Shown here: piece by piece, positions 1-9,462 of the stretch
Position numbering within the stretch: position 1 is the first letter of the stretch
Layout of the letters: the number at the start of each line of letters is the position of its first letter
NCBI GenBank assembly: GCA_013289085.1
Contig: JABDAR010000001.1
Location: 1-64,000, forward strand
Direction of reading: 5' to 3'
Length of the DNA: 64,000 nt
DNA from: Gammaproteobacteria bacterium
GTDB lineage: Bacteria; Pseudomonadota; Gammaproteobacteria; JABCZS01
Notes under the pieces: model-generated
Database searches by the model: none
What the model was told of the DNA's origin: nothing
The model's input: the letters and a program-made list of their open reading frames with translations, nothing else
Made by a program: the position numbers and the translations under genes

Positions 1-324
1 ACTATTGCGCAAGCAGCCGGGATGTTATCACTTACTTTAAATCAATTTAAAAAAATGGCTTTTTTATTTGGGGTGGAAGATACGCGATTTCGAGATTTTG
101 TGCCGCCTAATAGTGTCCTTGAAGTGCGCGTAAAAATTGTGCAACAAGGATCAGGTTATGCGGTTGCCGAAGGTGAAATTATTCATCAAAATAAAACTGT
201 GGCGAATGCCGAGGTGCGTCTACGTTTAGCACCCGTTCCTAATACAGAAATAGAAGATATGTTAAAAAGTCGCGCACAAGTAATGGGTATTGATATAAAG
301 GTGAATGATGTCCATCCCGCATAA
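1..324 (+). CDS. FabA/FabZ-type 3-hydroxyacyl-ACP dehydratase, C-terminal part
   Basis: The reading frame is open from base 1, so the gene begins before the window. The first visible residues are TIAQAAGML, which fits the AQAxG helix of hot-dog fold FabA/FabZ dehydratases. The rest (FxPP-like segment, VxIVQQG, a central AEGEI strand) fits the C-terminal half of that fold. Such enzymes remove water from 3-hydroxyacyl-ACP in fatty acid or polyketide elongation. The catalytic His/Glu region would lie mostly upstream and cannot be checked. The 3' end overlaps the next gene by about 20 bases, so it is translationally coupled to two ketosynthase-type genes and probably serves the same acyl chain pathway. 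Confidence 0.7.
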   Translation, partial: TIAQAAGMLSLTLNQFKKMAFLFGVEDTRFRDFVPPNSVLEVRVKIVQQGSGYAVAEGEIIHQNKTVANAEVRLRLAPVPNTEIEDMLKSRAQVMGIDIKVNDVHPA

Positions 325-1216
325 AGTTTGTATTACGGGTTATGGTTTATTATCTGGATTGCCAATGGTCGATTATGATGTTGAGCAACAAATTATTAAG
401 CAAAGTGACAGACGCCTGATGGGCAAAACCATGCAGAGTGCAGTTTACACTGCAGGTGTTGCATTAGAACATGCACAATTAAAAAATAAATTTGATTTAT
501 TACAAGATACCCAAATTATTGCGGCCTTACGTGGTGGAGAGCGGGACGAAGCAGCTGACCAAGCTATTATTAATGCGTGTAAGGAAGCAGGTGAATATGA
601 AGAAACACTAAATAAAGGATTAATGGAACAATTGCGTCCTACTTTGTTTTTGAGCCAATTACCCAATTTATTAGCCGCGAATATTGCCTTACTTTATGGC
701 CTTACGGGTTCTAGTGTAACATTAATGGGGGGCGACATAGGAGGGGCACAAGCCATTCAATTAGCATTTTCTCGTATCCAATCAGGACAAGCCAGTCGTA
801 TTTTGGTGGGTGGTGTCAGTAATAATGAATCAAATGAAATTACAGCAGTGTATGGTTTTCAATTGGGCAGTGCCAGTGGCTTTTTAATATTAGAATCAGA
901 GCAAGCAGCTAAAGCGCGCCAAGCGCCTATTTTAGCACAACTTTCACAATGTAAAATTGGTAGTCGAATAGATCAAGATTTACCCAAAATCACAAATATG
1001 ATAACGATGAGCAGTAAATTCGAAACTTCGCTTTGCGATAACACCAAGGTTATTCGCAATGCAAGTAGTGAAGTAGGCACAATTTTAGAAGCGGCAATGC
1101 CCGTTGGGATTATATTAGCATTACAAAGTTTAGATCGTGAAAAATTAAAAGAGCTATGGGTACATTGTGCGGGCGAAACTCATGGTCATGCTTTTGCTTG
1201 TGTGGAGGTTGCATGA
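305..1216 (+). CDS. Ketosynthase-like protein lacking the active-site cysteine
   Basis: The 303-residue protein resembles the N-terminal two thirds of a beta-ketoacyl synthase but is clearly degenerate. Aligned by eye with the next gene, the nucleophile motif TACASGAHAIQLA corresponds to GGDIGGAQAIQLA, which puts an Asp (about residue 144) where the Cys should be. The HGTST and GHTLSAAGA histidine motifs of the neighbour have no counterpart. It therefore cannot do normal condensation chemistry. By analogy with chain-length factors (KS-beta) of type II polyketide systems it may pair with the active enzyme; that role is inferred. It starts at an ATGATG inside the dehydratase gene and its stop overlaps the next start (ATGA). 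Confidence 0.65.
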   Translation: MMSIPHKVCITGYGLLSGLPMVDYDVEQQIIKQSDRRLMGKTMQSAVYTAGVALEHAQLKNKFDLLQDTQIIAALRGGERDEAADQAIINACKEAGEYEETLNKGLMEQLRPTLFLSQLPNLLAANIALLYGLTGSSVTLMGGDIGGAQAIQLAFSRIQSGQASRILVGGVSNNESNEITAVYGFQLGSASGFLILESEQAAKARQAPILAQLSQCKIGSRIDQDLPKITNMITMSSKFETSLCDNTKVIRNASSEVGTILEAAMPVGIILALQSLDREKLKELWVHCAGETHGHAFACVEVA

Positions 1217-2421
1217 AATTACCAGCACATGCTTTAGCGATTACCGGAATGGGTCTTTATACCAGTTTGGGATGTGGCCTTGAAGAAAATTGGCAAAAAC
1301 TGTGTAATGGTCATTCCGGTGTTCGTGAAATTACGCGCTTTCCAACCGCACATTTACCCACAAAAATTGCTGCAACCATTGATTTGAATTTTCCAGGTCC
1401 CCAGCGCGTTTCTATTTTAGTGGAAAGCATTTTGAAACAAACCTTATCTCAGAGCCAACTATCTGCTGATCAATTTGCAGAGTGTCAATTGATAATTGCA
1501 GTGCTACCCGCATTAGAAATATCATGGTCTGATCGTTTTATGCTATCAAGACAGGAAAAGTGGAAAAATCTAAAGCATGTATATGAGCATATCTCTTGTA
1601 AGGAATCTTTTAATTTTCTTCAAGATCAATATCATTTGTCGAAAGTGCCTTATTATGTGAATACAGCCTGCGCATCAGGTGCGCATGCTATTCAATTAGC
1701 AGCAGAGCAAATTCGTATGGGACATACAAAAATTGCGATGGCTATAGGTGCAGATAGCTGCGTTGAAGCTGAGACAGTGGCACGATTTTCATTACTTTCG
1801 ACACTATCGAGTGCTAATGAATGTCCTGCAAAAGCATCCAAACCTTTTTCACAGAATCGAGATGGTTTTGTTTTAGGTGAAGGTGCAGGTGCATTAATGC
1901 TTGAAGATATTGAACACGCTAAAGCACGGGGTGCAAACATTCTAGCGTATCTCATCGGCTATGGGGATGTGACTGATAATTATCATAGGACACGTAGTAA
2001 TCCAAGTGGCGAGAAAATTGTCGCTTGCATGCAAAAAGCTTTAGATGATGCGAATCTTGCAACAACTCAAGTAGATTATATAAATGCACATGGCACCAGT
2101 ACACCTGAGAATGACAAAATGGAAGGCAGAGCGATACAGTCATTATTTGGTGATCAATGTCAAAAATTATTAGTGAGTTCTAATAAATCAATGATAGGAC
2201 ATACCCTTAGTGCTGCTGGTGCAATAGAGGCCGTATTTTCAGTATTAACTTTACAACATCAAATCGTACCACCGACTATTAATTATCATCAACCTGATCC
2301 AGATATTCTACTCAATGTTGTGCCTAACCAAGCGATTGCAGCACCAGTGAATATCGTATTATCTAATTCATTTGGTTTCGGTGGACAGAATGTGAGTTTG
2401 GTATTTGCTAAGGAATCTTAG
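1213..2421 (+). CDS. Beta-ketoacyl-ACP synthase, FabF-like
   Basis: This 402-residue ketosynthase condenses an acyl chain with malonyl-ACP. The Cys-His-His triad is visible: Cys153 in NTACASG, His293 in HGTSTPEND and His330 in SMIGHTLSAAGA, followed by the glycine-rich NSFGFGG motif. Length is normal for FabF/KAS-II. The ATG at 1213 is chosen because a GGAGG ribosome site lies just upstream and the start overlaps the previous stop; an upstream in-frame start at 1156 would lie inside the previous gene. Its operon with a dehydratase, an inactive ketosynthase-like partner and two desaturases suggests a dedicated lipid pathway, not the housekeeping fabF, which normally sits beside acpP. Confidence 0.85.
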   Translation: MKLPAHALAITGMGLYTSLGCGLEENWQKLCNGHSGVREITRFPTAHLPTKIAATIDLNFPGPQRVSILVESILKQTLSQSQLSADQFAECQLIIAVLPALEISWSDRFMLSRQEKWKNLKHVYEHISCKESFNFLQDQYHLSKVPYYVNTACASGAHAIQLAAEQIRMGHTKIAMAIGADSCVEAETVARFSLLSTLSSANECPAKASKPFSQNRDGFVLGEGAGALMLEDIEHAKARGANILAYLIGYGDVTDNYHRTRSNPSGEKIVACMQKALDDANLATTQVDYINAHGTSTPENDKMEGRAIQSLFGDQCQKLLVSSNKSMIGHTLSAAGAIEAVFSVLTLQHQIVPPTINYHQPDPDILLNVVPNQAIAAPVNIVLSNSFGFGGQNVSLVFAKES

Positions 2422-2422
2422 T

Positions 2423-3328
2423 ATGGAAGTTATTGATGAATTTACACGTGGCGGTTTAAATGCTAAAAACATGCGCATCTCCAACTTTACAGTATATGTG
2501 ATGACGTTGCTTAGTATTGCAGCCGGTATTTATTGGTGGCCGCAAACTGAAGTGATTCATTTATTTCTATTTGTATTTATGGGATATTTGACGGGACTTG
2601 GTATTACAATTGGTTATCATCGCTATTTTACTCACCATAGCTTTAAATGCAAACCCTGGTTTGCTTACCTGCTCATGATATTAGGCACGATGTGTTTAAC
2701 AGGACCTTTAATCCAATGGGTTAGAACACATCGTGCACATCATCATTATGTAGAACAGGAGCATGATCCACATTCACCCATTGTGGCTCCGTATAAAAAT
2801 GCTGTATTAAATTTTTTGCACGCTCATTTTATGTGGCTATTAACCAATTTTAAACCCATTAAAAAATTTGATGAAATTGATCGGCAATTATTGGCTAAGG
2901 TTAATCGATCTCGTATCGCATGGCCAGGTTTTACACATTTAAGTGTTATTATGATAGGTTTATTAATTCCAGGTATTATTGCAGGTCTTTGGACTCAGAC
3001 CGTGAGTGGCGCATTATTAGGTATATTATGGGGCGGTCTATTACGTTGTGTTGTTTTTCGGAATTTAGAATTGGGAATTAATTCTTTTTGTCATATGTTT
3101 GGGCAAAGAACTTATGACACTAAAGATAACAGCCGTGATAATGTGTTTTTTGGCGTTTTTGCGTTCGGCGAAGGCTGGCATAATTCTCATCATAAATTTC
3201 CTTATTCAGCACGCCACGGACTCAAGTGGTGGCAAATTGATATTTCTTATTATGTAATATGTTTATTAGAAAAATGCGGTATTGTTTGGGATGTAAAATT
3301 GCCCATGAAAGGGAGAAATAATGGATGA
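2423..3328 (+). CDS. Acyl-CoA/acyl-lipid delta-9-type fatty acid desaturase 1
   Basis: A 301-residue membrane di-iron desaturase of the stearoyl-CoA desaturase/OLE1 class. The three histidine clusters are present: HRYFTHHS from residue 66, HRAHHH from about residue 103 and HNSHH from about residue 253. They are separated by two hydrophobic blocks (about 25-60 and 170-210). It inserts a double bond in a saturated acyl chain using oxygen and an electron donor. The ATG at 2423 lies one base after the preceding stop, with AAGGAAT upstream. It is closely related to the next gene, so the pair is a tandem duplication. Confidence 0.88.
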   Translation: MEVIDEFTRGGLNAKNMRISNFTVYVMTLLSIAAGIYWWPQTEVIHLFLFVFMGYLTGLGITIGYHRYFTHHSFKCKPWFAYLLMILGTMCLTGPLIQWVRTHRAHHHYVEQEHDPHSPIVAPYKNAVLNFLHAHFMWLLTNFKPIKKFDEIDRQLLAKVNRSRIAWPGFTHLSVIMIGLLIPGIIAGLWTQTVSGALLGILWGGLLRCVVFRNLELGINSFCHMFGQRTYDTKDNSRDNVFFGVFAFGEGWHNSHHKFPYSARHGLKWWQIDISYYVICLLEKCGIVWDVKLPMKGRNNG

Positions 3329-4238
3329 TATAGATAAAGTCACTTGGGGTGGATTAAATGCGGATGATCGACGTTTTTATAATATCGCTGTTTATTCTTT
3401 AACATTACCGACTATTGCGGCCGCTATTTATTGGTGGCCAGAAACTCAAACCATTCATTTTGTATTGTTTGCATTGATGTGGGTGTTAACGCAATTTGGG
3501 ATTAGCATTGGTTATCATCGTTATTTTACCCATCGTAGTTTTAAATGTAAGCCTTGGTTTGCTTATTTATTAATGATCCTTGGCACCATGTCTTTAACTG
3601 GCGGTTTATTGCAATGGGTAAGAACGCATCGCGCCCATCATCGTTTTGTGGATAAACCTGGAGATCCACATTCGCCAATTGCTGGACCCTACAAAAATAT
3701 CATACTTAATTTTTTTCATTCACATTTTTTGTGGCTCTTAACAAATTTTCAACCGAATACAGAATTAGATGCTGCTGACCGTCGTTTACTAGAAAAAGTA
3801 AGTCACTCATCTGTAGCTTGGAAACCGATGCCTTATTTTGTGGTGGTTTTGTTAGGTATGTTAATTCCAGGCATTATTGCTGGTTTTGTTACCCAAACAT
3901 GGAGCGGCGCATTGTTAGGTATATTATGGGGTGGATTATTGCGTTCTGTATTCATGAGAAATGGCGAAGTGAGCGTTAATTCTATTTGTCATGTGTTCGG
4001 CCAAAAAACTTATGAAACAGATGATAATAGCCGCGATAATTGGTTTTGCGCCATTATTGCTTTAGGTGAAGGGTGGCATAATACACACCATAAATTTCCG
4101 TATTCTGCACGTCAAGGATTAAAATGGTGGCAAATTGATCTTTCTTATTGTGTAATTTATTCATTCGAAAAATTCGACGTTATTTGGGATGTAAAATTGC
4201 CTGCTAAAAGTCAGCTGAGAAATAATGCAGACGCGTGA
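3321..4238 (+). CDS. Acyl-CoA/acyl-lipid delta-9-type fatty acid desaturase 2
   Basis: A 305-residue paralogue of the previous gene, sharing its opening GGLNA segment, the long block around [17 protein letters not shown], and the C-terminal [16 protein letters not shown] segment. The His boxes are [14 protein letters not shown] and HNTHH. It overlaps the previous gene by 8 bases, with GGGAG as ribosome site. Differences between the copies lie mostly in the loops and around the second hydrophobic block, which could mean different chain length or substrate preference; that is inferred. The 3' end overlaps queA by 14 bases. Confidence 0.88.
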   Translation: MDDIDKVTWGGLNADDRRFYNIAVYSLTLPTIAAAIYWWPETQTIHFVLFALMWVLTQFGISIGYHRYFTHRSFKCKPWFAYLLMILGTMSLTGGLLQWVRTHRAHHRFVDKPGDPHSPIAGPYKNIILNFFHSHFLWLLTNFQPNTELDAADRRLLEKVSHSSVAWKPMPYFVVVLLGMLIPGIIAGFVTQTWSGALLGILWGGLLRSVFMRNGEVSVNSICHVFGQKTYETDDNSRDNWFCAIIALGEGWHNTHHKFPYSARQGLKWWQIDLSYCVIYSFEKFDVIWDVKLPAKSQLRNNADA

Positions 4239-5247
4239 TTTTGATTACGATTTACCGCCAGAACTCATTGCTGCATACCCATTAAAAGCGCGCAGTCAAA
4301 GTCGCTTGCTGTGTTTAAATCGAAAAACCGGCGAAATCAATCATGCCCATTTTTATCAATTATTAGATTTATTACAACCTAATGATTGTTTAATTTTAAA
4401 TAATACTAAAGTGATTCCTGCGCGTTTGTTTGGCCAAAAAGAAACCGGCGGCCAGATTGAAATTTTAATTGAACGCTTACTCACCACACGCGAAGCATTA
4501 GTGCATATTCGCGCCAGTAAAAGTCCAAAATCAGGCAGTGAAATTTTATTAGAACAAAATATGCGTTTGCGTGTCGAAGAAAAAATTGAAAGTTTATACC
4601 GCGTTACTTTATTATCCTCTCAAACTTTTTTAAAAGTTCTAGATGAAATCGGTCATATGCCTTTGCCTCCTTATATTGAGCGGGCAGATGAGGCGCTTGA
4701 TAAAGAACAATATCAAACTGTTTATGGTCATATTCCAGGCGCAGTTGCAGCGCCCACCGCCGGATTACATTTTGATGAAGATTTACTCGCCAAAATTAAA
4801 GCAAAAGGCGTGAAAATAGGGGAAGTGACTTTGCATGTCGGCGCAGGTACTTTTCAACCCGTGCGGGTTGAGAATATTTTAGAACATCATATGCACAGTG
4901 AATGGCTAGAAGTTTCACAAGCCATCTGTGATGTGATTCAAGAAACAAAAACAAAAGGCGGGCGTGTAGTCGCTGTCGGAACAACTGTGGTGCGGAGTTT
5001 AGAAACGGCAGCAAAGAGCGGTGAACTAAAACCTTTTTCTGGACAAACAAAATTATTTATTTATCCAGGATTTAAATTTCATATTGTCGATGCAATGATT
5101 ACCAATTTTCATTTACCACGTTCAACATTACTCATGTTGGTATCGGCATTTGCGGGGCGCGAACATGTGCTTGCGGCTTATGACCAAGCTATTGCTCATA
5201 AATATAGATTTTTTAGTTATGGCGATGCCATGTGGATTTGTTCATGA
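4225..5247 (+). CDS. queA: S-adenosylmethionine:tRNA ribosyltransferase-isomerase
   Basis: QueA transfers and rearranges the ribosyl group of S-adenosylmethionine onto 7-aminomethyl-7-deazaguanine in tRNA, giving epoxyqueuosine in GUN anticodons. The 340-residue protein starts with [15 protein letters not shown] and contains [43 protein letters not shown] and [17 protein letters not shown], which are family hallmarks. Length is typical. It overlaps the upstream desaturase gene by 14 bases, so it may be co-transcribed with the lipid operon although its function is unrelated. No tgt follows; tRNA-Val comes next. Confidence 0.97.
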   Translation: MQTRDFDYDLPPELIAAYPLKARSQSRLLCLNRKTGEINHAHFYQLLDLLQPNDCLILNNTKVIPARLFGQKETGGQIEILIERLLTTREALVHIRASKSPKSGSEILLEQNMRLRVEEKIESLYRVTLLSSQTFLKVLDEIGHMPLPPYIERADEALDKEQYQTVYGHIPGAVAAPTAGLHFDEDLLAKIKAKGVKIGEVTLHVGAGTFQPVRVENILEHHMHSEWLEVSQAICDVIQETKTKGGRVVAVGTTVVRSLETAAKSGELKPFSGQTKLFIYPGFKFHIVDAMITNFHLPRSTLLMLVSAFAGREHVLAAYDQAIAHKYRFFSYGDAMWICS

Positions 5248-5285
5248 ATTTAGGATAAAATCTCCAGTTTCCATGAGTGTTTTTT

Positions 5286-5357
5286 AGGCACGTAGCTCAG
5301 TGGTAGAGCACCACGTTGACATCGTGGTGGTCGGTGGTTCGATCCCACTCGTGCCTA
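5286..5357 (+). tRNA. tRNA-Val (anticodon GAC)
   Basis: A complete 72-base cloverleaf can be folded: 7-bp acceptor AGGCACG/CGTGCCT, D stem GCTC/GAGC, anticodon stem CCACG/CGTGG around the loop TTGACAT, and a T arm with TTCGATC. Anticodon GAC reads valine GUC/GUU codons. Discriminator is A; CCA is not encoded. It lies 24 bases before thrS and probably shares its transcript, so processing of the tRNA would create the thrS leader. Confidence 0.95.
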
Positions 5358-5381
5358 TATTTTCCTATTTTGGAGTTTATA

Positions 5382-7277
5382 ATGCCTGTCATTACTTTGC
5401 CTGATGGGAGTCAGAAGACATTTTCAGAACCTGTAACAGTTTTACAGGTGGCGGAATCTATTGGCGCGGGATTAGCCGCTGCGGCGCTAGCCGGACAAAT
5501 TGATGAACAACCTGTAGATACTTCTTTTGTTATTGACCATGATGTTTCTTTAAAAATTATTACTGCTAAAGATGACGCGGGTTTAGAGATCATTCGTCAC
5601 TCTTGCGCGCATTTACTGGCGCAAGCGGTGAAACGTTTATATCCCAGTGCACAAGTGACCATCGGTCCTGTGATTGAAGATGGTTTTTATTATGATTTTT
5701 CTTATCCTCCTGGATTTTCCTTGGATGATTTTGCGGCAATTGAAGCAGAAATGGAAAAAATTGTGCAACAAGCGCTGCCTGTTTCACGCAGTACTTTGAC
5801 GCGTGATGAAGCCATAGATTTTTTCACCCAAAAAGGTGAATTATATAAAGCTGAAATTATTCGCGATATTCCAGCAGGCGAAATATTATCACTTTACAGT
5901 CAAGGCGAATTTATTGATTTATGTCGCGGGCCGCATGTGCCGAATACCCGTAATTTAAAGGCGTTTAAATTAACTAAAGTGGCTGGCGCGTATTGGCGAG
6001 GCGATGCTAAAAATGAAATGTTGCAACGTATTTACGGCACGGCCTGGGCTGATAAAAAACAATTGGATGCTTATTTAAATCGTCTTGAAGAAGCCTTAAA
6101 ACGTGATCACCGTAAAATTGGTCAACAACTCGATTTATTTCATTTACAAAAAGAAGCGCCCGGCATGGTGTTTTGGCACCCTAAAGGTTGGACGATTTAT
6201 CAAGTCATTGAGCAATATATTCGCAAAATGATTCAAAGTGATGGCTATCAAGAAATAAAAACGCCGATGATTTTGGATAGAAGTTTATGGGAAAAATCCG
6301 GCCATTGGCAAAAGTTTCACGGTGAAATGTTTATCACTGAATCTGAAGGTCATGACTTTGCCATTAAACCCATGAATTGCCCAGGACATGTGCAAGTGTT
6401 TAATCAAGGTTTAAAAAGTTATCGTGATTTACCTTTGCGTTTGGCTGAATTTGGTTCTTGTCATCGCAATGAACTCTCCGGTGCTTTACACGGTTTAATG
6501 CGAGTACGTCATTTTGTCCAAGATGATGCACATATTTTTTGTACTGAAGAACAAGTTGAAAGTGAAGCGCAACGGTTTATTGTATTACTGCTTAAAGTGT
6601 ATAAACATTTTGGTTTTCATGATGTCAGTGTACGTTTATCGACACGGCCACCTGAGCGCGTAGGATCTGATGAATTGTGGGATAAAGCCGAGCATGCTTT
6701 ACAATCAGTTGTCGAAAAATCAGGCTTAGATTGGAAAATAGAGCCAGGTGATGGCGCATTCTATGGTCCGAAAATTAGTTTTTATTTGCACGATTGTATT
6801 AATCGGGTTTGGCAGTGCGGCACCTTGCAACTGGATTTTTCTATGCCCGAACGTCTTGGGGCAACTTATATTGCAATCGATGGCTCTAAACAAGTACCTG
6901 TGATGTTACACCGCGCAATTACTGGATCATTAGAGCGTTTTATTGGTGTTTTAATTGAGCATTATGCCGGCAGCTTCCCATTATGGCTCTCACCCATACA
7001 AGTTAGCGTACTTAATTTAAGCCTAGAACAAGAAGATTATGTGAAAGAAATTACAAAATCGTTGCAAGAACATGGATTTAGGGTGACAAGCGACTTGAGA
7101 AATGAGAAAATAGGCTTTAAAATTCGCGAACATACTATGCAGCGCGTGCCTTATATGTTGGTGCTCGGTAAAAAAGAGCTTAATGATCATACGGTTGCAG
7201 TTCGAAAACGCGATGGCGAAGATTTAGGCGCCATGACATTAGAGGAATTTATCAAGCATTTACAGCTTGAAATTTAA
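5382..7277 (+). CDS. thrS: Threonyl-tRNA synthetase
   Basis: A 631-residue class II synthetase charging tRNA-Thr. Visible parts are the TGS domain (residues 1-61), the second-additional editing domain with [10 protein letters not shown] and its second metal-type motif near DLCRGPHVP, the catalytic core with the zinc Cys in MNCPGH and class II motif segments ([26 protein letters not shown]), and the C-terminal anticodon-binding domain (about 535-631). ATG 5382 follows a GGAG site; a frame extension to 5316 would run through the tRNA gene and is rejected. It heads the conserved thrS-infC-rpmI-rplT-pheST-ihfA block. Confidence 0.97.
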   Translation: MPVITLPDGSQKTFSEPVTVLQVAESIGAGLAAAALAGQIDEQPVDTSFVIDHDVSLKIITAKDDAGLEIIRHSCAHLLAQAVKRLYPSAQVTIGPVIEDGFYYDFSYPPGFSLDDFAAIEAEMEKIVQQALPVSRSTLTRDEAIDFFTQKGELYKAEIIRDIPAGEILSLYSQGEFIDLCRGPHVPNTRNLKAFKLTKVAGAYWRGDAKNEMLQRIYGTAWADKKQLDAYLNRLEEALKRDHRKIGQQLDLFHLQKEAPGMVFWHPKGWTIYQVIEQYIRKMIQSDGYQEIKTPMILDRSLWEKSGHWQKFHGEMFITESEGHDFAIKPMNCPGHVQVFNQGLKSYRDLPLRLAEFGSCHRNELSGALHGLMRVRHFVQDDAHIFCTEEQVESEAQRFIVLLLKVYKHFGFHDVSVRLSTRPPERVGSDELWDKAEHALQSVVEKSGLDWKIEPGDGAFYGPKISFYLHDCINRVWQCGTLQLDFSMPERLGATYIAIDGSKQVPVMLHRAITGSLERFIGVLIEHYAGSFPLWLSPIQVSVLNLSLEQEDYVKEITKSLQEHGFRVTSDLRNEKIGFKIREHTMQRVPYMLVLGKKELNDHTVAVRKRDGEDLGAMTLEEFIKHLQLEI

Positions 7278-7291
7278 TTGGAGGACAGACC

Positions 7292-7810
7292 ATAAGTAAG
7301 AATATTCGCCTAAATGACAAAATCAGGGTACGCGATGTACGTCTGATTGATAATGAAGGTCAGCAACTGGGTATCGTAGTCATTGAAGAAGCATTGCGTC
7401 TTGCGCGCGAAGCAGAATTGGATTTGGTGGAAATTGCACCGAATGAAAAACCGCCAGTATGTCGGATTATGGATTACGGTAAGTTTCAGTTTGAGCAGCG
7501 GAAAAAACAACATGCTGCTAAGAAAAAGCAAAAGCAAATCCAAATTAAAGAAATTAAAATGCGTCCTACGACTGAAGAGGCAGATTATCAAGTTAAACTT
7601 CGTAGTTTACTGCGCTTCTTGGAAGAGGGCGACAAGGTGAAAGTCACCATAAGATTTCGGGGTCGGGAAGTCATGCATAATGACTTGGGCTTTGAATTAC
7701 TCAAGCGCATTGAAAAAGACATTGCAGACTTGGGGGTAGTGGAACAACATCCGCGTTTAGAAGGACGTCAAATGGGGATGTTAATCGCCTCTAGTAAAAA
7801 GGCGAAGTAA
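7292..7810 (+). CDS. infC: Translation initiation factor IF-3 with AUA start codon
   Basis: IF-3 keeps 30S and 50S subunits apart and checks start-codon/initiator tRNA pairing. The family's N-terminal segment ([19 protein letters not shown]) is encoded upstream of any ATG, GTG or TTG in frame. The only sensible start is ATA at 7292, placed 7 bases after GGAGG (7280-7284), giving 172 residues. Both domains are present: N-domain through about residue 80 with [10 protein letters not shown], and C-domain with EADYQVKLR and RFRGRE. Rare AUU/AUA starts are the known basis of IF-3 autoregulation in other bacteria, so the same control is likely here. It begins 14 bases after thrS. Confidence 0.93.
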   Translation: MSKNIRLNDKIRVRDVRLIDNEGQQLGIVVIEEALRLAREAELDLVEIAPNEKPPVCRIMDYGKFQFEQRKKQHAAKKKQKQIQIKEIKMRPTTEEADYQVKLRSLLRFLEEGDKVKVTIRFRGREVMHNDLGFELLKRIEKDIADLGVVEQHPRLEGRQMGMLIASSKKAK

Positions 7811-7815
7811 ATAAT

Positions 7816-7848
7816 TGAGGTAAGCCTGTACCTCATTGTTTATTTTTT
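7816..7848 (+). terminator. Hairpin with T-rich tail between infC and rpmI
   Basis: A 7-bp perfect inverted repeat, TGAGGTA / TACCTCA with a 6-base loop, is followed by the T-rich stretch ATTGTTTATTTTTT. It could be a partial terminator or attenuator tuning L35/L20 against IF-3. The stem is short and not GC-rich, so read-through is expected. Confidence 0.45.
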
Positions 7849-7887
7849 GAAGAACTAAAACAGGTTAAGTAAAAAAAAGGGGTCGTT

Positions 7888-8085
7888 ATGCCTAAGATAA
7901 AAACCAATAAAGGTGCCAAAAAGCGCTTTAGGGTTAACAAGTCGGGGAAAGTGAAGCACCGTTGCGCGTTTCGCAATCATATTTTGACTAAAAAAGCTAA
8001 AGCACGTAAACGTAATTTACGCCGTCCAGGCATATTATGTGAAAGTGATGCTAAATTGGTCCGTCGTTTATTAACGCTAGAATAG
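7888..8085 (+). CDS. rpmI: 50S ribosomal protein L35
   Basis: A 65-residue, very basic protein beginning [14 protein letters not shown], the family signature, with [16 protein letters not shown] in the middle. L35 binds 23S rRNA in the large subunit. AAGGGG precedes the ATG. It lies between infC and rplT as in most bacteria, 77 bases after infC. Confidence 0.98.
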   Translation: MPKIKTNKGAKKRFRVNKSGKVKHRCAFRNHILTKKAKARKRNLRRPGILCESDAKLVRRLLTLE

Positions 8086-8094
8086 AGGTGTTTC

Positions 8095-8451
8095 ATGGCT
8101 AGAGTAAAAAGAGGCGTGACCGCAAGAGCACGTCATAAAAAAGTTTTAAAGAAAGCAAAAGGTTATTACGGTGCACGTTCGCGCGTTTATCGCGTTGCTA
8201 AACAAGCCGTGATAAAAGCTGAACAATATGCTTATCGTGATCGTCGGGTTCGCAGAAGAGAATTCCGTCGTCTTTGGATAGCACGGATTAATGCCGCCGC
8301 ACGTGAATTTGGTCTTTCTTATAGCCGTTTAATTGATGGTTTGAATAAAGCCGGTATTCAATTAGATCGTAAAGTGTTGGCTGATATTGCCGTGTTTGAT
8401 AGCGTCAGTTTTGGCCGCATTGTAGAACAAGCAAAGGCTGCGTTGGTGTAG
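8095..8451 (+). CDS. rplT: 50S ribosomal protein L20
   Basis: A 118-residue basic protein starting [19 protein letters not shown] with the conserved [18 protein letters not shown] and [15 protein letters not shown] segments. L20 is an early 23S rRNA assembly protein and, in enterobacteria, represses the rpmI-rplT operon through its own mRNA; whether it does so here cannot be seen. The gene starts 9 bases after rpmI. Confidence 0.98.
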   Translation: MARVKRGVTARARHKKVLKKAKGYYGARSRVYRVAKQAVIKAEQYAYRDRRVRRREFRRLWIARINAAAREFGLSYSRLIDGLNKAGIQLDRKVLADIAVFDSVSFGRIVEQAKAALV

Positions 8452-8464
8452 TATTTAGGATTAG

Positions 8465-8484
8465 ATCCCCGCATTCGCGGGGAT
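8465..8484. repeat. Short GC-rich palindromic repeat (copy 1)
   Basis: Perfect 8-bp stem ATCCCCGC / GCGGGGAT with a 4-base loop, between rplT and pheS. The same palindrome, differing only in the loop, occurs at 33022-33041. It looks like a REP-type dispersed intergenic element. It lacks a T-run, so it is a weak terminator candidate but could stabilise or separate the mRNA segments. Confidence 0.7.
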
Positions 8485-8499
8485 GACGAGGATTTTTTC

Positions 8500-9462
8500 A
8501 TGGATGCTGTCACTGAAATCATTAAACAAGCTCAACATGCTATTAATAGTGCACAAGATCTTCAAGCACTTGAAAACTTTCGTGTCCAATATTTAGGTAA
8601 AAAAGGCGAAATCACCGCTTTACTTAAAAATTTAGGCACATTATCAGCAGATGAACGTCCTCGCGCAGGACAATTAATTAATGATGCTAAAAATTTAGTC
8701 GAAACAGAATTACAAAATCGTCGCACCATTTTAGAAACAGAACAACTCAATCAAGAACTCGCAGGTGAAACAATTGATGTTACCTTACCGGGTATTCAAA
8801 ATAAATTAGGCAGTCTGCATCCCTTAACACGTTCCTTACAACGTTTAATTAAAATTTTTAACTCCTTAGGTTTTCAAACCATTGAAGGTCCAGAAGTTGA
8901 AACTGAATATTATAATTTTACCGCGCTGAATACGCCCGAACATCATCCTGCGCGCGCGATGCATGATACATTTTATTTTGCGGACGGACGGCTATTACGC
9001 AGTCATACCTCTCCGGTACAAATTCATTATATGGAAAATCATCAGCCGCCATTTCGTTTAATTGCGCCGGGGCGCGTTTATCGCCGTGACAGTGATATGA
9101 CCCACACGCCAATGTTTAATCAAATTGAAGGCTTATTACTGAGTAAAAATAGCAGTTTTGCTGATTTAAAAGGTTTATTACATACCGTATTAGAACAATT
9201 TTTTGAAAAAGAATTAACCATACGTATGCGGCCATCTTATTTTCCCTTTACTGAACCTTCTGCGGAAGTTGATGTAGCGTGGGGCGATAAATGGTTAGAA
9301 ATTTTAGGTTGCGGCATGGTGCATCCGAATGTATTACAAGCCTGCAATATAGATAGCGAAAAATACACAGGCTTTGCTTTTGGTATGGGACTTGAGCGTT
9401 TAGTGATGTTGCGTTATGGCATTCCTGATTTACGCCTTTTATTTGAAAAGGTGGCAATATGA
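8500..9462 (+). CDS. pheS: Phenylalanyl-tRNA synthetase alpha subunit
   Basis: A 320-residue catalytic subunit of the heterotetrameric PheRS. It has the N-terminal coiled-coil arm (about 1-85), the family segment [13 protein letters not shown], motif 2 ([24 protein letters not shown]) and motif 3 ([21 protein letters not shown]). It is slightly shorter than the E. coli protein but nothing essential is missing. The stop overlaps the pheT start (ATGA), indicating coupled translation of the two subunits. Confidence 0.97.
   Translation: MDAVTEIIKQAQHAINSAQDLQALENFRVQYLGKKGEITALLKNLGTLSADERPRAGQLINDAKNLVETELQNRRTILETEQLNQELAGETIDVTLPGIQNKLGSLHPLTRSLQRLIKIFNSLGFQTIEGPEVETEYYNFTALNTPEHHPARAMHDTFYFADGRLLRSHTSPVQIHYMENHQPPFRLIAPGRVYRRDSDMTHTPMFNQIEGLLLSKNSSFADLKGLLHTVLEQFFEKELTIRMRPSYFPFTEPSAEVDVAWGDKWLEILGCGMVHPNVLQACNIDSEKYTGFAFGMGLERLVMLRYGIPDLRLLFEKVAI

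Noticed and set aside
1156-1212. In-frame extension of the ketosynthase gene upstream of 1213
   Set aside because: It overlaps the preceding gene's coding sequence, has no ribosome site and adds residues unlike the family.
5316-5381. In-frame N-terminal extension of thrS
   Set aside because: It would be translated from inside tRNA-Val; the ATG at 5382 has a ribosome site and matches the family start.
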